In this document: in pieces, positions 32,964-41,247 of the stretch | Position numbering within the stretch: position 1 is the stretch's first letter | Layout: the number at the start of each line of letters is the position of its first letter | Assembly: GCA_041918175.1 (NCBI GenBank) | Contig: JAYRWE010000115.1 | Coordinates: 23,172 to 87,171, forward strand | From: JABWAN01 sp041918175 | Lineage (GTDB): Bacteria; Zhuqueibacterota; Zhuqueibacteria; Zhuqueibacterales; Zhuqueibacteraceae | Length of the DNA stretch: 64,000 bases | Reading direction: 5' to 3' | Notes under the pieces: model-generated | Databases searched by the model: none | Told to the model about the DNA's origin: nothing | Seen by the model: only the letters and a program-made list of their open reading frames with translations | Made by a program: the position numbers and the translations under genes

Positions 32964-34028
32964 ATGACGACCAACTCTCCTCTCGGCGTGTGCATGCACG
33001 GCGTGCATCTGACGCTCGATTCGAATCATGCGCCATTGCTCGCATATGCGCGCGAGCATTTGCACGACCAAACTGAAGCGCCCTCGTTCGCCGCCAAAGT
33101 GCGCGTGTATTGCGATTGGACCCAGGGCGAATGGAATGAAGAAGCCAATCCGTTTGCCAGTACGCAACCGCTCGCCGTAATCGGCAAGCGCATGCTCGGC
33201 AACGCGGATGAGTTGATTTGGCTCGACACGCTGCGCATGAAGGGTTTGCAATTGCGCTTTCGTCGTGAAACGGATTATTGGCGCTTTGACGTGGCGTATT
33301 GTTTTCATCCCAAAAAAGAAAAGCTCGAAAGCCTGCCGGAATATGAGTATAAAAGATACTTCAGCTTGATGAGCTATTTGGTTTACTATCCGATCATGTG
33401 GTATTTGGAATCGCTGCGCGGCTGGACGATTCTGCACGCTTCGGCATTGGCCGGCGCGCACGGCGGCGTGATGATTGGCGGGCTTGGCGGCGTGGGCAAA
33501 ACGACGACGTGCGTCGCGCTCATGCAACGCGCCGGGCTTGCGCTCGTTTCGGAGAATATCATTTTCACCGACGGCGATTTCATCTATCCTTGCGTGGAGC
33601 CGATTCGCATGGATGAAGGCAGTCTCGCGATGTTGGGTGCGAATCCGTCGGGCTTGGTGCGCATGAAATTTCCCGAGGGCTTGAAGGATAAAGATATGTT
33701 TCATGTCGCGCAGACGAGCGCCGGCGCGAAAGTAATTCCGAGCGCATTGTTTCTTCCGCAATTCACGGCGCAGCGTTATGTGCGGCCTTTGCCGCCGGGC
33801 TTGGCCGCGGAAAAGATGATTGCCATGAATCGCCTCACGCGCGAGTTGGATGATTTCGCGTGGTATGCTGCCGCGCTCGAGATGCATTGGCCACAAGCCG
33901 GTCGCGCCGCGCAACGTGTGGAAGTCATGCGCAAACTCACGCAGCGCGCACGTTGCTTCGAGCTTGGCATTGATCGCAATGCGGGCGTGCAAGCCGTGGT
34001 GGAGGATATTCTGCAAACCTGTTCGTAA
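32964..34028 (+). CDS. HPr-kinase-like P-loop protein
   Basis: 354 aa from ATG 32964; earlier in-frame starts fall in the family C repeat. The C-terminal half has the HprK/PEP-carboxykinase-like nucleotide site: TILHASALAGAHGGVMIGGL with HASA, P-loop GGLGGVGKTTT (about 173-183), then LALVSENIIFTDGDFIYPCV for the metal/acid residue. The N-terminal half (CMHGVHLTLDS, WLDTLRMKGLQLRF) is not the usual HprK N-domain. No HPr/PTS genes are nearby. Similar P-loop proteins occur in sugar and peptide-modifying loci and phosphorylate or bind small acceptors. Between an orphan histidine kinase and an RtcB-type ligase; no operon inference is firm. Substrate unknown. Confidence 0.78.
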   Translation: MTTNSPLGVCMHGVHLTLDSNHAPLLAYAREHLHDQTEAPSFAAKVRVYCDWTQGEWNEEANPFASTQPLAVIGKRMLGNADELIWLDTLRMKGLQLRFRRETDYWRFDVAYCFHPKKEKLESLPEYEYKRYFSLMSYLVYYPIMWYLESLRGWTILHASALAGAHGGVMIGGLGGVGKTTTCVALMQRAGLALVSENIIFTDGDFIYPCVEPIRMDEGSLAMLGANPSGLVRMKFPEGLKDKDMFHVAQTSAGAKVIPSALFLPQFTAQRYVRPLPPGLAAEKMIAMNRLTRELDDFAWYAAALEMHWPQAGRAAQRVEVMRKLTQRARCFELGIDRNAGVQAVVEDILQTCS

Positions 34029-34082
34029 AGGCATCACATCGAACACAAGCGCTTCTTGAACTTTCATCTTGGAACCACAGCA

Positions 34083-35468
34083 ATGGCCGTCCCTCTCGAA
34101 TCTCTTGTCACAAACCACAGTGTTCCCCTCAAATTTTTCCTCACGCCTGAACTCATGCCGGAGGACGACACGGTTGCGCAGTTGCATGATCTCGCGCAAG
34201 CGCGCGGCCTCGTGCATCACGTTGCCGTGTTGCCAGATGTGCATCGCAAGAGCCGCAATCTCAGCCCGACCGGAACCGTGGTCGCGGCCAAAGATATGAT
34301 CATTCCGCGCGCGGTGGACACGGGCATTTGCTGCGGCATGCGCATGGTCAAAACTGAACTCAATGCGCGCGAGTTGACCGCGCCAATGTTGGATGAACTC
34401 TTTGCCGAGTTGCAGCGCACGATTCCCGTGATGGAGCATGAGCAAGAGCCGATTAGCAAAGAAGACGCGGCAGAAATTCTCGTGCAGGGCGGCGCGTGGA
34501 GCCAAAGGCGTTTTGAGTTGAATGAAGAGGAAATGAACGCGCACGAAGAGCGCGCGACCATGCCCACGGATATTGCTGACCCCGAAACCATTCTTGCCGC
34601 GCTGCCGGACAAGACGATCAAAAAAGCGCGTCGCAGCTTCGGCACGTTGGGCGACGGCAATCATTTTCTTGAATTGCAGGAGATCGTGGAAGTGTTGGAG
34701 CCGGAGATTGCGCAGCGGCTTGGTTTGCGCATGGGCCAGGCAATGTTCATGTTGCACACCGGCTCCAGAAGCGTGGGCAGCAAAATGATGAAAGGTTTTT
34801 TAGAAGAGCACGAGGAGCGTTTTCTCGCGGAGAACAATGGCGCGGCAATATGGTCGATGCCGAGCGCTTCGCCGCTCGGACAAAGTTATGCGCGCGCGGT
34901 GGCCGCGGCTTCGAATTTCGGCTTTGCGAATCGCATTGCCATCACCGCGCAGGTGCGCGCGGCGATGCGAAAGATTTTGCGCGAGGCTTCGCTGCGTTTG
35001 CCGCTGCTGTATGATTGCGCGCATGTGAGCATCAAGCTGGAAGAATGGCGCGGCGAAAAGTTGTGGCTGCACCGCCACGGCGCGAGCCGCGCGTTGCCGC
35101 CTTCGTTGTGCGGCTCGCATCCCCTCTTCGCGCACACGGGCCAGCCCGTGCCGATTCCGGGTTCGATGGGGCATGCGTCATTTATTGGCGTGGCGGATGA
35201 GGGCGCAATCGAAAGCTTTTGTTCGGTGAATCACGGCGCGGGGCGGGTTTTGGATAAGCCGGAGGCCGAGGCGCAATTCACCGCGACCGAGGTTGAAGCG
35301 GAGATGCGCGCGAAAAATATTCGGCTCTATCGTTATGGCTCGGATAATATCGCGGAGCAAGCGCCGAGTTCGTTCAAAGATATTTCGCAAGTCATTCGCG
35401 CGATGCAGGCATTGCGCTTGGCCAAGCCGGTGGTGCGGTTGCGTCCGGTGGCGGTGTTGAAAGGCTGA
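34083..35468 (+). CDS. rtcB: RtcB-family RNA ligase
   Basis: 461 aa from ATG 34083; a TTG 27 bases earlier is unlikely. RtcB joins RNA 2',3'-cyclic phosphate or 3'-phosphate ends to 5'-OH ends using GTP and manganese. Family motifs: AVDTGICCGMRM with the metal-binding Cys, GTLGDGNHFLEL, MLHTGSRSVG, DCAHVSIKLEEW, LHRHGASRALPP with the guanylylated His, GSMGHASFI and NHGAGRVLDK. Length and motif order fit functional members of the divergent bacterial branch. No archease or RtcA gene is adjacent. Probably RNA repair; unrelated to the neighbouring HprK-like gene as far as can be seen. Confidence 0.93.
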   Translation: MAVPLESLVTNHSVPLKFFLTPELMPEDDTVAQLHDLAQARGLVHHVAVLPDVHRKSRNLSPTGTVVAAKDMIIPRAVDTGICCGMRMVKTELNARELTAPMLDELFAELQRTIPVMEHEQEPISKEDAAEILVQGGAWSQRRFELNEEEMNAHEERATMPTDIADPETILAALPDKTIKKARRSFGTLGDGNHFLELQEIVEVLEPEIAQRLGLRMGQAMFMLHTGSRSVGSKMMKGFLEEHEERFLAENNGAAIWSMPSASPLGQSYARAVAAASNFGFANRIAITAQVRAAMRKILREASLRLPLLYDCAHVSIKLEEWRGEKLWLHRHGASRALPPSLCGSHPLFAHTGQPVPIPGSMGHASFIGVADEGAIESFCSVNHGAGRVLDKPEAEAQFTATEVEAEMRAKNIRLYRYGSDNIAEQAPSSFKDISQVIRAMQALRLAKPVVRLRPVAVLKG

Positions 35469-35605
35469 GGCAAAAGTTCGATTGAAAATATACTTTTACC
35501 GGCATTTTACAAACTCTCCACGCGCTCATGACAACGGCGGTTTGCAGATTGCGTATATTGCGCTCGTGTTGAAAACAAACTTTGGATGTGAGCACGGAGG
35601 CTATG

Positions 35606-36238
35606 ATGCGATACGTTTTTACCCGCTACTTTCTCGCCGCGATTTTTTTCTGTTTGCTCGCCGCGAATGCCGAGGCGCAAGATACTTTTATCGAGCCCGG
35701 CTCCATGAAAACTTTCCCCAAGCAAGTGACGTTCGAATACGCCGGCAAAACCTACACGCTTAAAGCCACGGGCGCCGCGGAACAAAAGCGCTCGCGCGGC
35801 GATCGCGTGCGGCAATCCATGACATTGGCGCACTACATGGCAAATCCGCCGACTGCGGATGATTTGGACGCGACCGCGACTGTGCGCAATGACAAAGGCG
35901 CGAAGCAATTCACTTTTATCTTTGCCAATGCTAATGACGACGGACGTTTTGCCCAGCGCTTGGAGCGTTCGCTGCAAAGCAGCATCACGCCGCAAACCTC
36001 GGCGAAGCTGAAAAATAGCATTGCAGAATTCGTGGCGTGTTTTAAAGGAAGCTTCAAGGCCAATGATCAATACACCGTGCGTTGGTTGCCGGATGGCAAA
36101 ACGGAAGTTGCGGTTGCGGGACAGCCGCCGAAAATCATTGCCAACCCCGAGTTCGCGCCGTTTTATTGGGGCATCTGGTTCAATTTGGATTCGCCGGTGA
36201 GCACATATGATTTGCTCAGTTTGATCACCGCGTTTTAG
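35606..36238 (+). CDS. Secreted chalcone-isomerase-like protein
   Basis: 210 aa from ATG 35606, five bases after GGAGG; the adjacent ATG at 35603 would leave only two. Signal peptide MRYVFTRYFLAAIFFCLLAA cut near AEAQD. The mature part has the layout of bacterial chalcone isomerase-like (CHI fold, PF16036) proteins: TFEYAGKTYTLKATGAAEQK, SMTLAHYMANPPTADDL, FTFIFANANDDGRFAQRLER, DQYTVRWLPDGKTEVAVAG and PFYWGIWFNLDSPVSTYDLL. Bacterial members are not flavonoid enzymes; their ligands are thought to be fatty acids, and their role is unknown. Followed by a DUF5666-like gene on the same strand. Moderate confidence. Confidence 0.75.
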   Translation: MRYVFTRYFLAAIFFCLLAANAEAQDTFIEPGSMKTFPKQVTFEYAGKTYTLKATGAAEQKRSRGDRVRQSMTLAHYMANPPTADDLDATATVRNDKGAKQFTFIFANANDDGRFAQRLERSLQSSITPQTSAKLKNSIAEFVACFKGSFKANDQYTVRWLPDGKTEVAVAGQPPKIIANPEFAPFYWGIWFNLDSPVSTYDLLSLITAF

Positions 36239-36325
36239 AAAAGCCAGGTCTGCACCTTGCTAAATTCGAATAGCTGGGTAAAGGCCTTTCATGCAAAACA
36301 ATGACACCTTTCGCAGGAGTTTAAA

Positions 36326-36907
36326 ATGAAAAACAAATTCGGGAATATCATGCTCGCGTTGTGCCTGCTTGCCGTTGCGCTGGCGTTGCCACTGCAGGCG
36401 CAGCCGCGCGCGACGGGCGCAGCAATCGTGAACTCGCTCAAAGTCGGGCAGTGGGTGAAGTTTCAAGGCACGCCGCGGCCGGATCAGAGCGTGACCGCCA
36501 CCAAAATCAAACTTGTCACCGGAGATTTTAAAGACGACGCTTGGCAGGCGTTTGGGCCGGCGCGCGCGCTCGACCCGCAGAAGAAAGAGTTCATGCTTCT
36601 TTCATTGCGCGTCAAAGTCGCGGATGATGCGGAATTCAGCACGGATGCGATTGACAAAGAAGTGAAGAGTTTTACCGATCTCAGATCCGGCATGCTGCTC
36701 GAAGTGGAAGGCACGTTTTTAAAAGACGGGACTTTTTTGGCGTCGGACATAAAAGATCAAACTGCCTCCACGGACGCGGAAGATGCGAATGAGGTCGAGT
36801 TTTTCGGCAAAATTGATAAGCTCGACGCGGTGAAACGCACGGTGACAATGTTAGGCGTGACGTTTTACATCACCGACGCGACAAAGCTGAAATCCGCGGT
36901 GAAGTAA
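36326..36907 (+). CDS. Secreted DUF5666-like protein
   Basis: 193 aa. Signal peptide MKNKFGNIMLALCLLAVALA cut near LPLQAQ. The mature protein holds two beta-barrel-like repeats of the DUF5666 kind: SLKVGQWVKFQGTPRPDQSV with FMLLSLRVKVADDAEF and, after it, DLRSGMLLEVEGTFLKDG, then VEFFGKIDKLDAVKRTVTML with VTFYITDATKLKSAV. AGGAGT precedes the ATG. Such proteins are small OB-like periplasmic proteins of unknown function. May form a two-gene unit with the CHI-like gene 87 bp upstream. Confidence 0.72.
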   Translation: MKNKFGNIMLALCLLAVALALPLQAQPRATGAAIVNSLKVGQWVKFQGTPRPDQSVTATKIKLVTGDFKDDAWQAFGPARALDPQKKEFMLLSLRVKVADDAEFSTDAIDKEVKSFTDLRSGMLLEVEGTFLKDGTFLASDIKDQTASTDAEDANEVEFFGKIDKLDAVKRTVTMLGVTFYITDATKLKSAVK

Positions 36908-37033
36908 TTTCGGAGCGCCGAATGATGAATCCTCAGGCTAGAAGATGCAGGCCTCGCAAACGGGGCCGGTGCCATTGAGCGGGCAGTCGCTCTTGAGTTT
37001 TGATTTTCAAAAGCGGTAATCCCCTCCAGGAGT

Positions 37034-37106
37034 TGTCATTCAGCAGGAATCTTTTTACTCGTCGGCGATACTGCCCAGAGCTTAAAAAGACTCCTCCTGA
37101 ATGACA
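37034..37106. repeat. Family A palindromic element, copy 5
   Basis: TGTCATTCAGCAGGAATC...GACTCCTCCTGAATGACA; compensated CAGCAGG/CCTCCTG changes keep most pairs. A GAGTTTTGATTTTCAAAAGC left outer arm is at 36991. The 328-bp gap also has a partial GATGAATCCTCAGGC relic of family B at 36921-36960. Confidence 0.88.
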
Positions 37107-37235
37107 GGTACTGGGGGCGTGTGCGATTGCCGATCTCGAGCGGCAAATTTCATTCGCAGGCTGCGGCTTTTCACAAATCGTTTGCGGTGTGTTTGCAAGT
37201 TAGGCTGTGATTTTTTTAATGAAAAAGGAAGCGCC

Positions 37236-38813
37236 ATGACCTACATGATGACCTCACGAGTGCGGCGCTGCGCCGGCGTTGTCGGGCTGATTGCGTTGCT
37301 GCCGGCATTCCGTGGGCAGGCACAAACCTCCGCGCCTGCCGAAGTGCACGGCGCGATTGTGCTCACCTATAAACCTTACAGCGAAACGGAAATCGCCGCG
37401 GCCGTGCAGCGTCCGCTTACGCTCGATGATTGCATCGGCATCACGCTGCGCAAGAACATCAGCCTGCGTTTGGCGGAAGGCGATTTGAACAAAGCCGAGG
37501 CCGCGCATTCGGGCAGTCATGGCGCGTTCTTGCCGGTGTTTTCAATCACGGGAAGCCGGCAAAATACTTTGAATCAAAAGTTGCAAGACGATTCCACGGA
37601 GGTGAGTTTTGGTCAGCTCATTGACGATGAATTTGTCAACCCCACGAACATCACCGGGAAAGTGCAATGGTTTGTTCCTACCGGCGCGACACTTGAGCTG
37701 AGCAATGATTTTCTGCGGCAAACGACGGAGTTTCGCAGCCCGTTGTTGAAACCTGATGATGCCAAGCTGGAAAAGAACGACAATCGTGTCTACTCGGTGA
37801 GTCTCACGCAACCGCTGCTTCGCGGCGCGGGGCCGAAGATCGCACGCAGCCGAGTGACAAGCACGAGCTACGAAGAGCAGATGCAAAAAACGACGCTGCA
37901 ACAACAGCGTTTGCAGGCCGTGTTCATCGTCAAGCGCGCCTATTACGATGCGCTTGCCAAACGCGAGTTATTGAAGGTCAACGAAGCCGCGGTGTTGAGC
38001 GACTCGGTGTTGGTGCGCGCTTCGGAGGCGTTGATTTTGGCTAAACTCGCTTCGCGACGCGATGTGTTGAGCGCGCAAATTCGATATAGCGAGGACAAGT
38101 CCGCGCTCATCAAAGCGCAAAACGATTTCGAGCTTGCGCTTGATGCGCTCAAAGATGTTATGGGGCTTCCCATCGAAGCGCCGATTCGCCTCGACAGTGT
38201 GGGTTTGAGTTATAAGCCGGTCACTTTCGAAGAGCGCGCGTTGCTCGATGCGGCGCTGAAAAATAGCCCGCAGCTTCAAGCCGCGAATATTGCCGTGCAG
38301 CGCAATCGTCTCGAACGCTCCGTGGCTAAAAACGCGGTGCTGCCGCAACTCGATCTCGTGGCCTCCTACACTTCCGACCGCACGAAAGACGCGCTCTTGA
38401 ACCAAAACTTGAGCAACAGCGGCGGTTGGCAAGCGAGCGTGAATTTGAGCTATGCGTTTTTAAGTCGCGAAGCCGCGGCCGAGGCCGAGAACGCGGAGAT
38501 CAGCGTGCGGCAACAGGAAGATCGCGTGCTCGCTTTGCAGCGGCAAATCATCGTTGACATTCGCGACATCATGCGCGGCGTGTACACCGCGCGCGGCGAA
38601 ATCGGCGCTATCGAGCAGAGCATTCAAGCCGCGCAAGACAAGTTTGCCTTCTCGCAAACGATGTTCAATTTGGGCCGCGCCTCGAACTTCGACGTGACGG
38701 ACGCGCAGGAATTTTTGCTCAAAGCGCAGACGCAATATTTCCGCAAGCTCGCCGAGTATCAAACGCAACTCGCATTGTTAGAGAGCCTCACCGGCCAGCC
38801 GATATTGCCCTAG
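37236..38813 (+). CDS. TolC-family outer-membrane efflux channel
   Basis: 525 aa from ATG 37236 (AAGGAAG upstream); a longer frame would run back through the family A repeat. Signal peptide ending near FRGQAQT. Two TolC-like halves of helical coiled coil with strand pairs: LTLDDCIGITLRKNISLRLA, VYSVSLTQPLLRGAGPKIARS, LQAVFIVKRAYYDALAKREL, then LDAALKNSPQLQAANIAVQR, QASVNLSYAFLSREAAAEAE and FSQTMFNLGRASNFDVTDAQ. The GRASNFDVTDAQEFLLKAQ block is diagnostic of the family. With the adaptor, ATPase and permease at 38897-42483 it makes a complete TolC-MacA-MacB-type exporter. Confidence 0.92.
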   Translation: MTYMMTSRVRRCAGVVGLIALLPAFRGQAQTSAPAEVHGAIVLTYKPYSETEIAAAVQRPLTLDDCIGITLRKNISLRLAEGDLNKAEAAHSGSHGAFLPVFSITGSRQNTLNQKLQDDSTEVSFGQLIDDEFVNPTNITGKVQWFVPTGATLELSNDFLRQTTEFRSPLLKPDDAKLEKNDNRVYSVSLTQPLLRGAGPKIARSRVTSTSYEEQMQKTTLQQQRLQAVFIVKRAYYDALAKRELLKVNEAAVLSDSVLVRASEALILAKLASRRDVLSAQIRYSEDKSALIKAQNDFELALDALKDVMGLPIEAPIRLDSVGLSYKPVTFEERALLDAALKNSPQLQAANIAVQRNRLERSVAKNAVLPQLDLVASYTSDRTKDALLNQNLSNSGGWQASVNLSYAFLSREAAAEAENAEISVRQQEDRVLALQRQIIVDIRDIMRGVYTARGEIGAIEQSIQAAQDKFAFSQTMFNLGRASNFDVTDAQEFLLKAQTQYFRKLAEYQTQLALLESLTGQPILP

Positions 38814-38896
38814 CCAAGCTTTTCAAAACTTGCCAAGTGTTAGCTCGGCTCGTCCGAATTGGGAAAGTTTTTAAACTAACTGCATGAGGTGATGCA

Positions 38897-40123
38897 ATGA
38901 ATACTCAAATCATACAAACGTGGCTGAAAAAAATGTGGGCCGGGCCCAATCGCAAGCAAACGCTTTTATTGCTCGGGCTCGTGGTGGTGGCGCTGTTCTT
39001 CTTAGGCAATACTTTTTTGAGTTCTGAAGCCGGAGACGAAAGTATTCCCACGACGAGAGTAAAGCGCGGTCCGGTGACGATTAAGATTACGGAGTCGGGC
39101 GAGTTGCGCGCGCAAGATCAAATCACCATCAGCGCGGTGACGGACAAACAAATTTTGTGGCTCGCGCAGGAAGGCGCGTGGGTGAAGGAAGGCGACACGT
39201 TGATCGTGTACGAGTCGGAAAAATATATTATCTCCAAAGGCGACGCGGAATCGGGCCTGCTCGTGGCAAAGGCGGATTTGGTGCGCGCGCAAAGCGATTT
39301 GGAAGCGCAACGCGCAAAGGAAGAGGCGGGCAAGAGGAGTTTCGAAGCTCTGCCCGAACTGGCGAAAAAAGGTTTCGTGCAGGAAAACGAAGTGGAGCAG
39401 GCGCGCTTGACGTATTTGGAACTGCGCTCGAAATCGCGTTCGATGGGCGCCTCGGTCGATGCCGCGCGCGCGAACGTCGACCGTGCGGAACGTGCCGTGG
39501 CGCAACAAGATCGCAAGCTGCGTCAAGGCGTGGTGCTCGCGCCGCGTGCGGGTTTGGTGGTTTATGCGATGACGGGCGACGCGGAAGCGCCGAAAAAAAT
39601 CGCCGTGGGCATGACGCCGTTTGAAGGCATGGACTTGATGTATCTGCCCAATGTCTCCACGATGATGGTCGATACCGAAATCAGCGAAGTCGATCTTGCC
39701 AAATTGAAAATCGGTTTGCCCGTGGAAATTCGCCTCGATGCCTATCCGGAAGACGTGTTCAAAGGCGAGTTGGTTTTCATTGCGGATTTGGCCAAGCGGA
39801 AAATCAGCCGCATCACGGGCAAAGCCACGGGCGCGAAAGTTTTTGATGTCACGGTCAAAGTTACTGGAGAAGACAAACGCTTGAAACCAGGTTTGACGGC
39901 TACGTTGGATTTGATCGTCAATGAATACGCGAACGAGTTGTTTATTCCGCTCGAAGCCGTGTTTGTGAATGAGGAAGATCAAACCGTGGTCTATGTGAAA
40001 AACAAGAATGACATTTCCACCCGCATCGTAGAAGTGCTCGAATCAAACGATCGCGTTGCCGTGGTGAAAGAAGGCTTGCAAGACGGCGATGAAGTGTTGC
40101 TCAATCGCCCGAGTGCGCTTTAA
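38897..40123 (+). CDS. HlyD/MacA-type periplasmic adaptor
   Basis: 408 aa. Single N-terminal membrane anchor (TLLLLGLVVVALFFLGNTFL, residues 22-42), then a barrel/lipoyl domain (RVKRGPVTIKITESGELRAQ, ILWLAQEGAWVKEGDTLIVY), a long helical hairpin (about 103-210, rich in Ala/Glu/Arg coiled coil) and the second lipoyl half, VVLAPRAGLVVYAM. The beta-barrel follows: KIGLPVEIRLDAYPEDVFKG and LKPGLTATLDLIV. AGGTGA lies upstream. Links the inner-membrane MacB-type permease (41248) to the TolC-type channel (37236). Substrate unknown. Confidence 0.92.
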   Translation: MNTQIIQTWLKKMWAGPNRKQTLLLLGLVVVALFFLGNTFLSSEAGDESIPTTRVKRGPVTIKITESGELRAQDQITISAVTDKQILWLAQEGAWVKEGDTLIVYESEKYIISKGDAESGLLVAKADLVRAQSDLEAQRAKEEAGKRSFEALPELAKKGFVQENEVEQARLTYLELRSKSRSMGASVDAARANVDRAERAVAQQDRKLRQGVVLAPRAGLVVYAMTGDAEAPKKIAVGMTPFEGMDLMYLPNVSTMMVDTEISEVDLAKLKIGLPVEIRLDAYPEDVFKGELVFIADLAKRKISRITGKATGAKVFDVTVKVTGEDKRLKPGLTATLDLIVNEYANELFIPLEAVFVNEEDQTVVYVKNKNDISTRIVEVLESNDRVAVVKEGLQDGDEVLLNRPSAL

Positions 40124-40129
40124 AAAGAT

Positions 40130-40198
40130 GTTCGTAGTAACGCCTTCAGGTGTTTTTCATTCATGAACATGCGACGCCTAAAGGCGTTACTCCGTGCA
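40130..40198. repeat. Family D paired-arm element
   Basis: TTCGTAGTAACGCCTTCAGG and CGACGCCTAAAGGCGTTACT inverted around about 25 bp. It lies inside the exporter operon between adaptor and ATPase genes and may modulate their ratio. Confidence 0.85.
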
Positions 40199-40234
40199 AC
40201 GAGCAAAACGAACCCACTCACTTGGAAATACCTC

Positions 40235-40954
40235 ATGCTATTCGAAGTGAAAGACTTGCAGCGCACCTATAAAATGGGCGACACGCTCGTGCATGCGTTG
40301 CGCGGCGTTTCGTTTGAAGTGGATCGCGGCGAGTTCGTGGCGATCATGGGGCCTTCCGGCTCCGGCAAATCTACGCTCATGCACTTGCTCGGGTGTTTGG
40401 ATCGGCCCTCGGTCGGATCGTATGCGCTCGACGGCACGCTCGTGGAAAATTTGGATGACGTGGAGCTTTCGCGTTTGCGCAATCGCAAAGTCGGTTTCGT
40501 GTTTCAAGCTTTCAATCTTATCGCGCAATTGACCGTGCTCGAAAATATCGAGGTGCCGCTGATCTACATGGGCATCGAGCGCGCGGAACGCCATGAGCGG
40601 AGTCAAGCCGTGCTCGAAGCCGTGGGCTTGGGCCATCGCGGGAATCATCGGCCCAACGAACTTTCAGGCGGCGAGAATCAACGCGTGGCCATTGCACGCG
40701 CGCTCGTCACCAAGCCCGACGTGATTTTCGCGGACGAACCCACGGGCAATCTCGACACGAAGACGGGCCGCGAGATTATGCAAATTTTAAAAGACCTCAA
40801 TGAGCGCGGCACAACTATTATTCTCGTCACGCATGAGTTGGACAAAGCCAAATGGGCGCGCAGATTGATTCACATGCAGGACGGAAAAGTTTTGCGCGAA
40901 TTAAACGGCGAAGAGATTTTGCAACTGCGCGACTTGTTTCAAGGATTGAATTAG
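40235..40954 (+). CDS. MacB-type ABC exporter ATP-binding protein
   Basis: 239 aa from ATG 40235; an earlier start would translate the family D repeat. Walker A GPSGSGKST, Q-loop VFQAFNLIAQLTVLENIEVP, signature LSGGENQRVAIARAL (Glu where Gln is usual), Walker B VIFADEPTGNLD and H-loop ILVTHELDKAKWA. LolD/MacB-ATPase class, which powers the FtsX-like permease. The separate ATPase and permease genes differ from E. coli MacB, where both are fused. Confidence 0.93.
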   Translation: MLFEVKDLQRTYKMGDTLVHALRGVSFEVDRGEFVAIMGPSGSGKSTLMHLLGCLDRPSVGSYALDGTLVENLDDVELSRLRNRKVGFVFQAFNLIAQLTVLENIEVPLIYMGIERAERHERSQAVLEAVGLGHRGNHRPNELSGGENQRVAIARALVTKPDVIFADEPTGNLDTKTGREIMQILKDLNERGTTIILVTHELDKAKWARRLIHMQDGKVLRELNGEEILQLRDLFQGLN

Positions 40955-40970
40955 AATGATCGTTCGTCGT

Positions 40971-41160
40971 ACCTGAATTTTGCACTAACAATTTCGCCCG
41001 CCATCGCCTGATGATGAATCATCAGGCTAGGAGATGCAAGCCCCGTGAACGGGGCTACCACCCTACGGGTGATCAGCGATCTTTAGATCGCTTCCACCTT
41101 TTAGCCTGATGCTTCAGCATCAGGCGGAGGTTGGCGATTTCACCAATGCAAAAGTCAGGT
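40971..41160. repeat. Family B multi-hairpin element, copy 4
   Basis: 190 bp with terminal arms ACCTGAATTTTGCACT and ATGCAAAAGTCAGGT. Opposite orientation to copies 1, 2 and 5: CCTGATGATGAATCATCAGG, GCCCCGTGAACGGGGC, CACCCTACGGGTG, AGCGATCTTTAGATCGCT and CCTGATGCTTCAGCATCAGG. It fills most of the ATPase-permease gap. Confidence 0.92.
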
Positions 41161-41247
41161 AGTAATTGCCTTTAAGCATTTTACTTCAAGTCAACGTGAC
41201 TTCACTTTCGGCTCCTAAAGGAGCTACTACAAACAAACTACTCCTCC

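Noticed and set aside
32943..34757. A 604-codon minus-strand open frame across the HprK-like and RtcB genes
   Set aside because: It spans two real plus-strand genes and their gap, shows no domains and has His/Arg-rich composition. Similar long shadows at 16408-17874 and 44549-46075 are rejected for the same reason.
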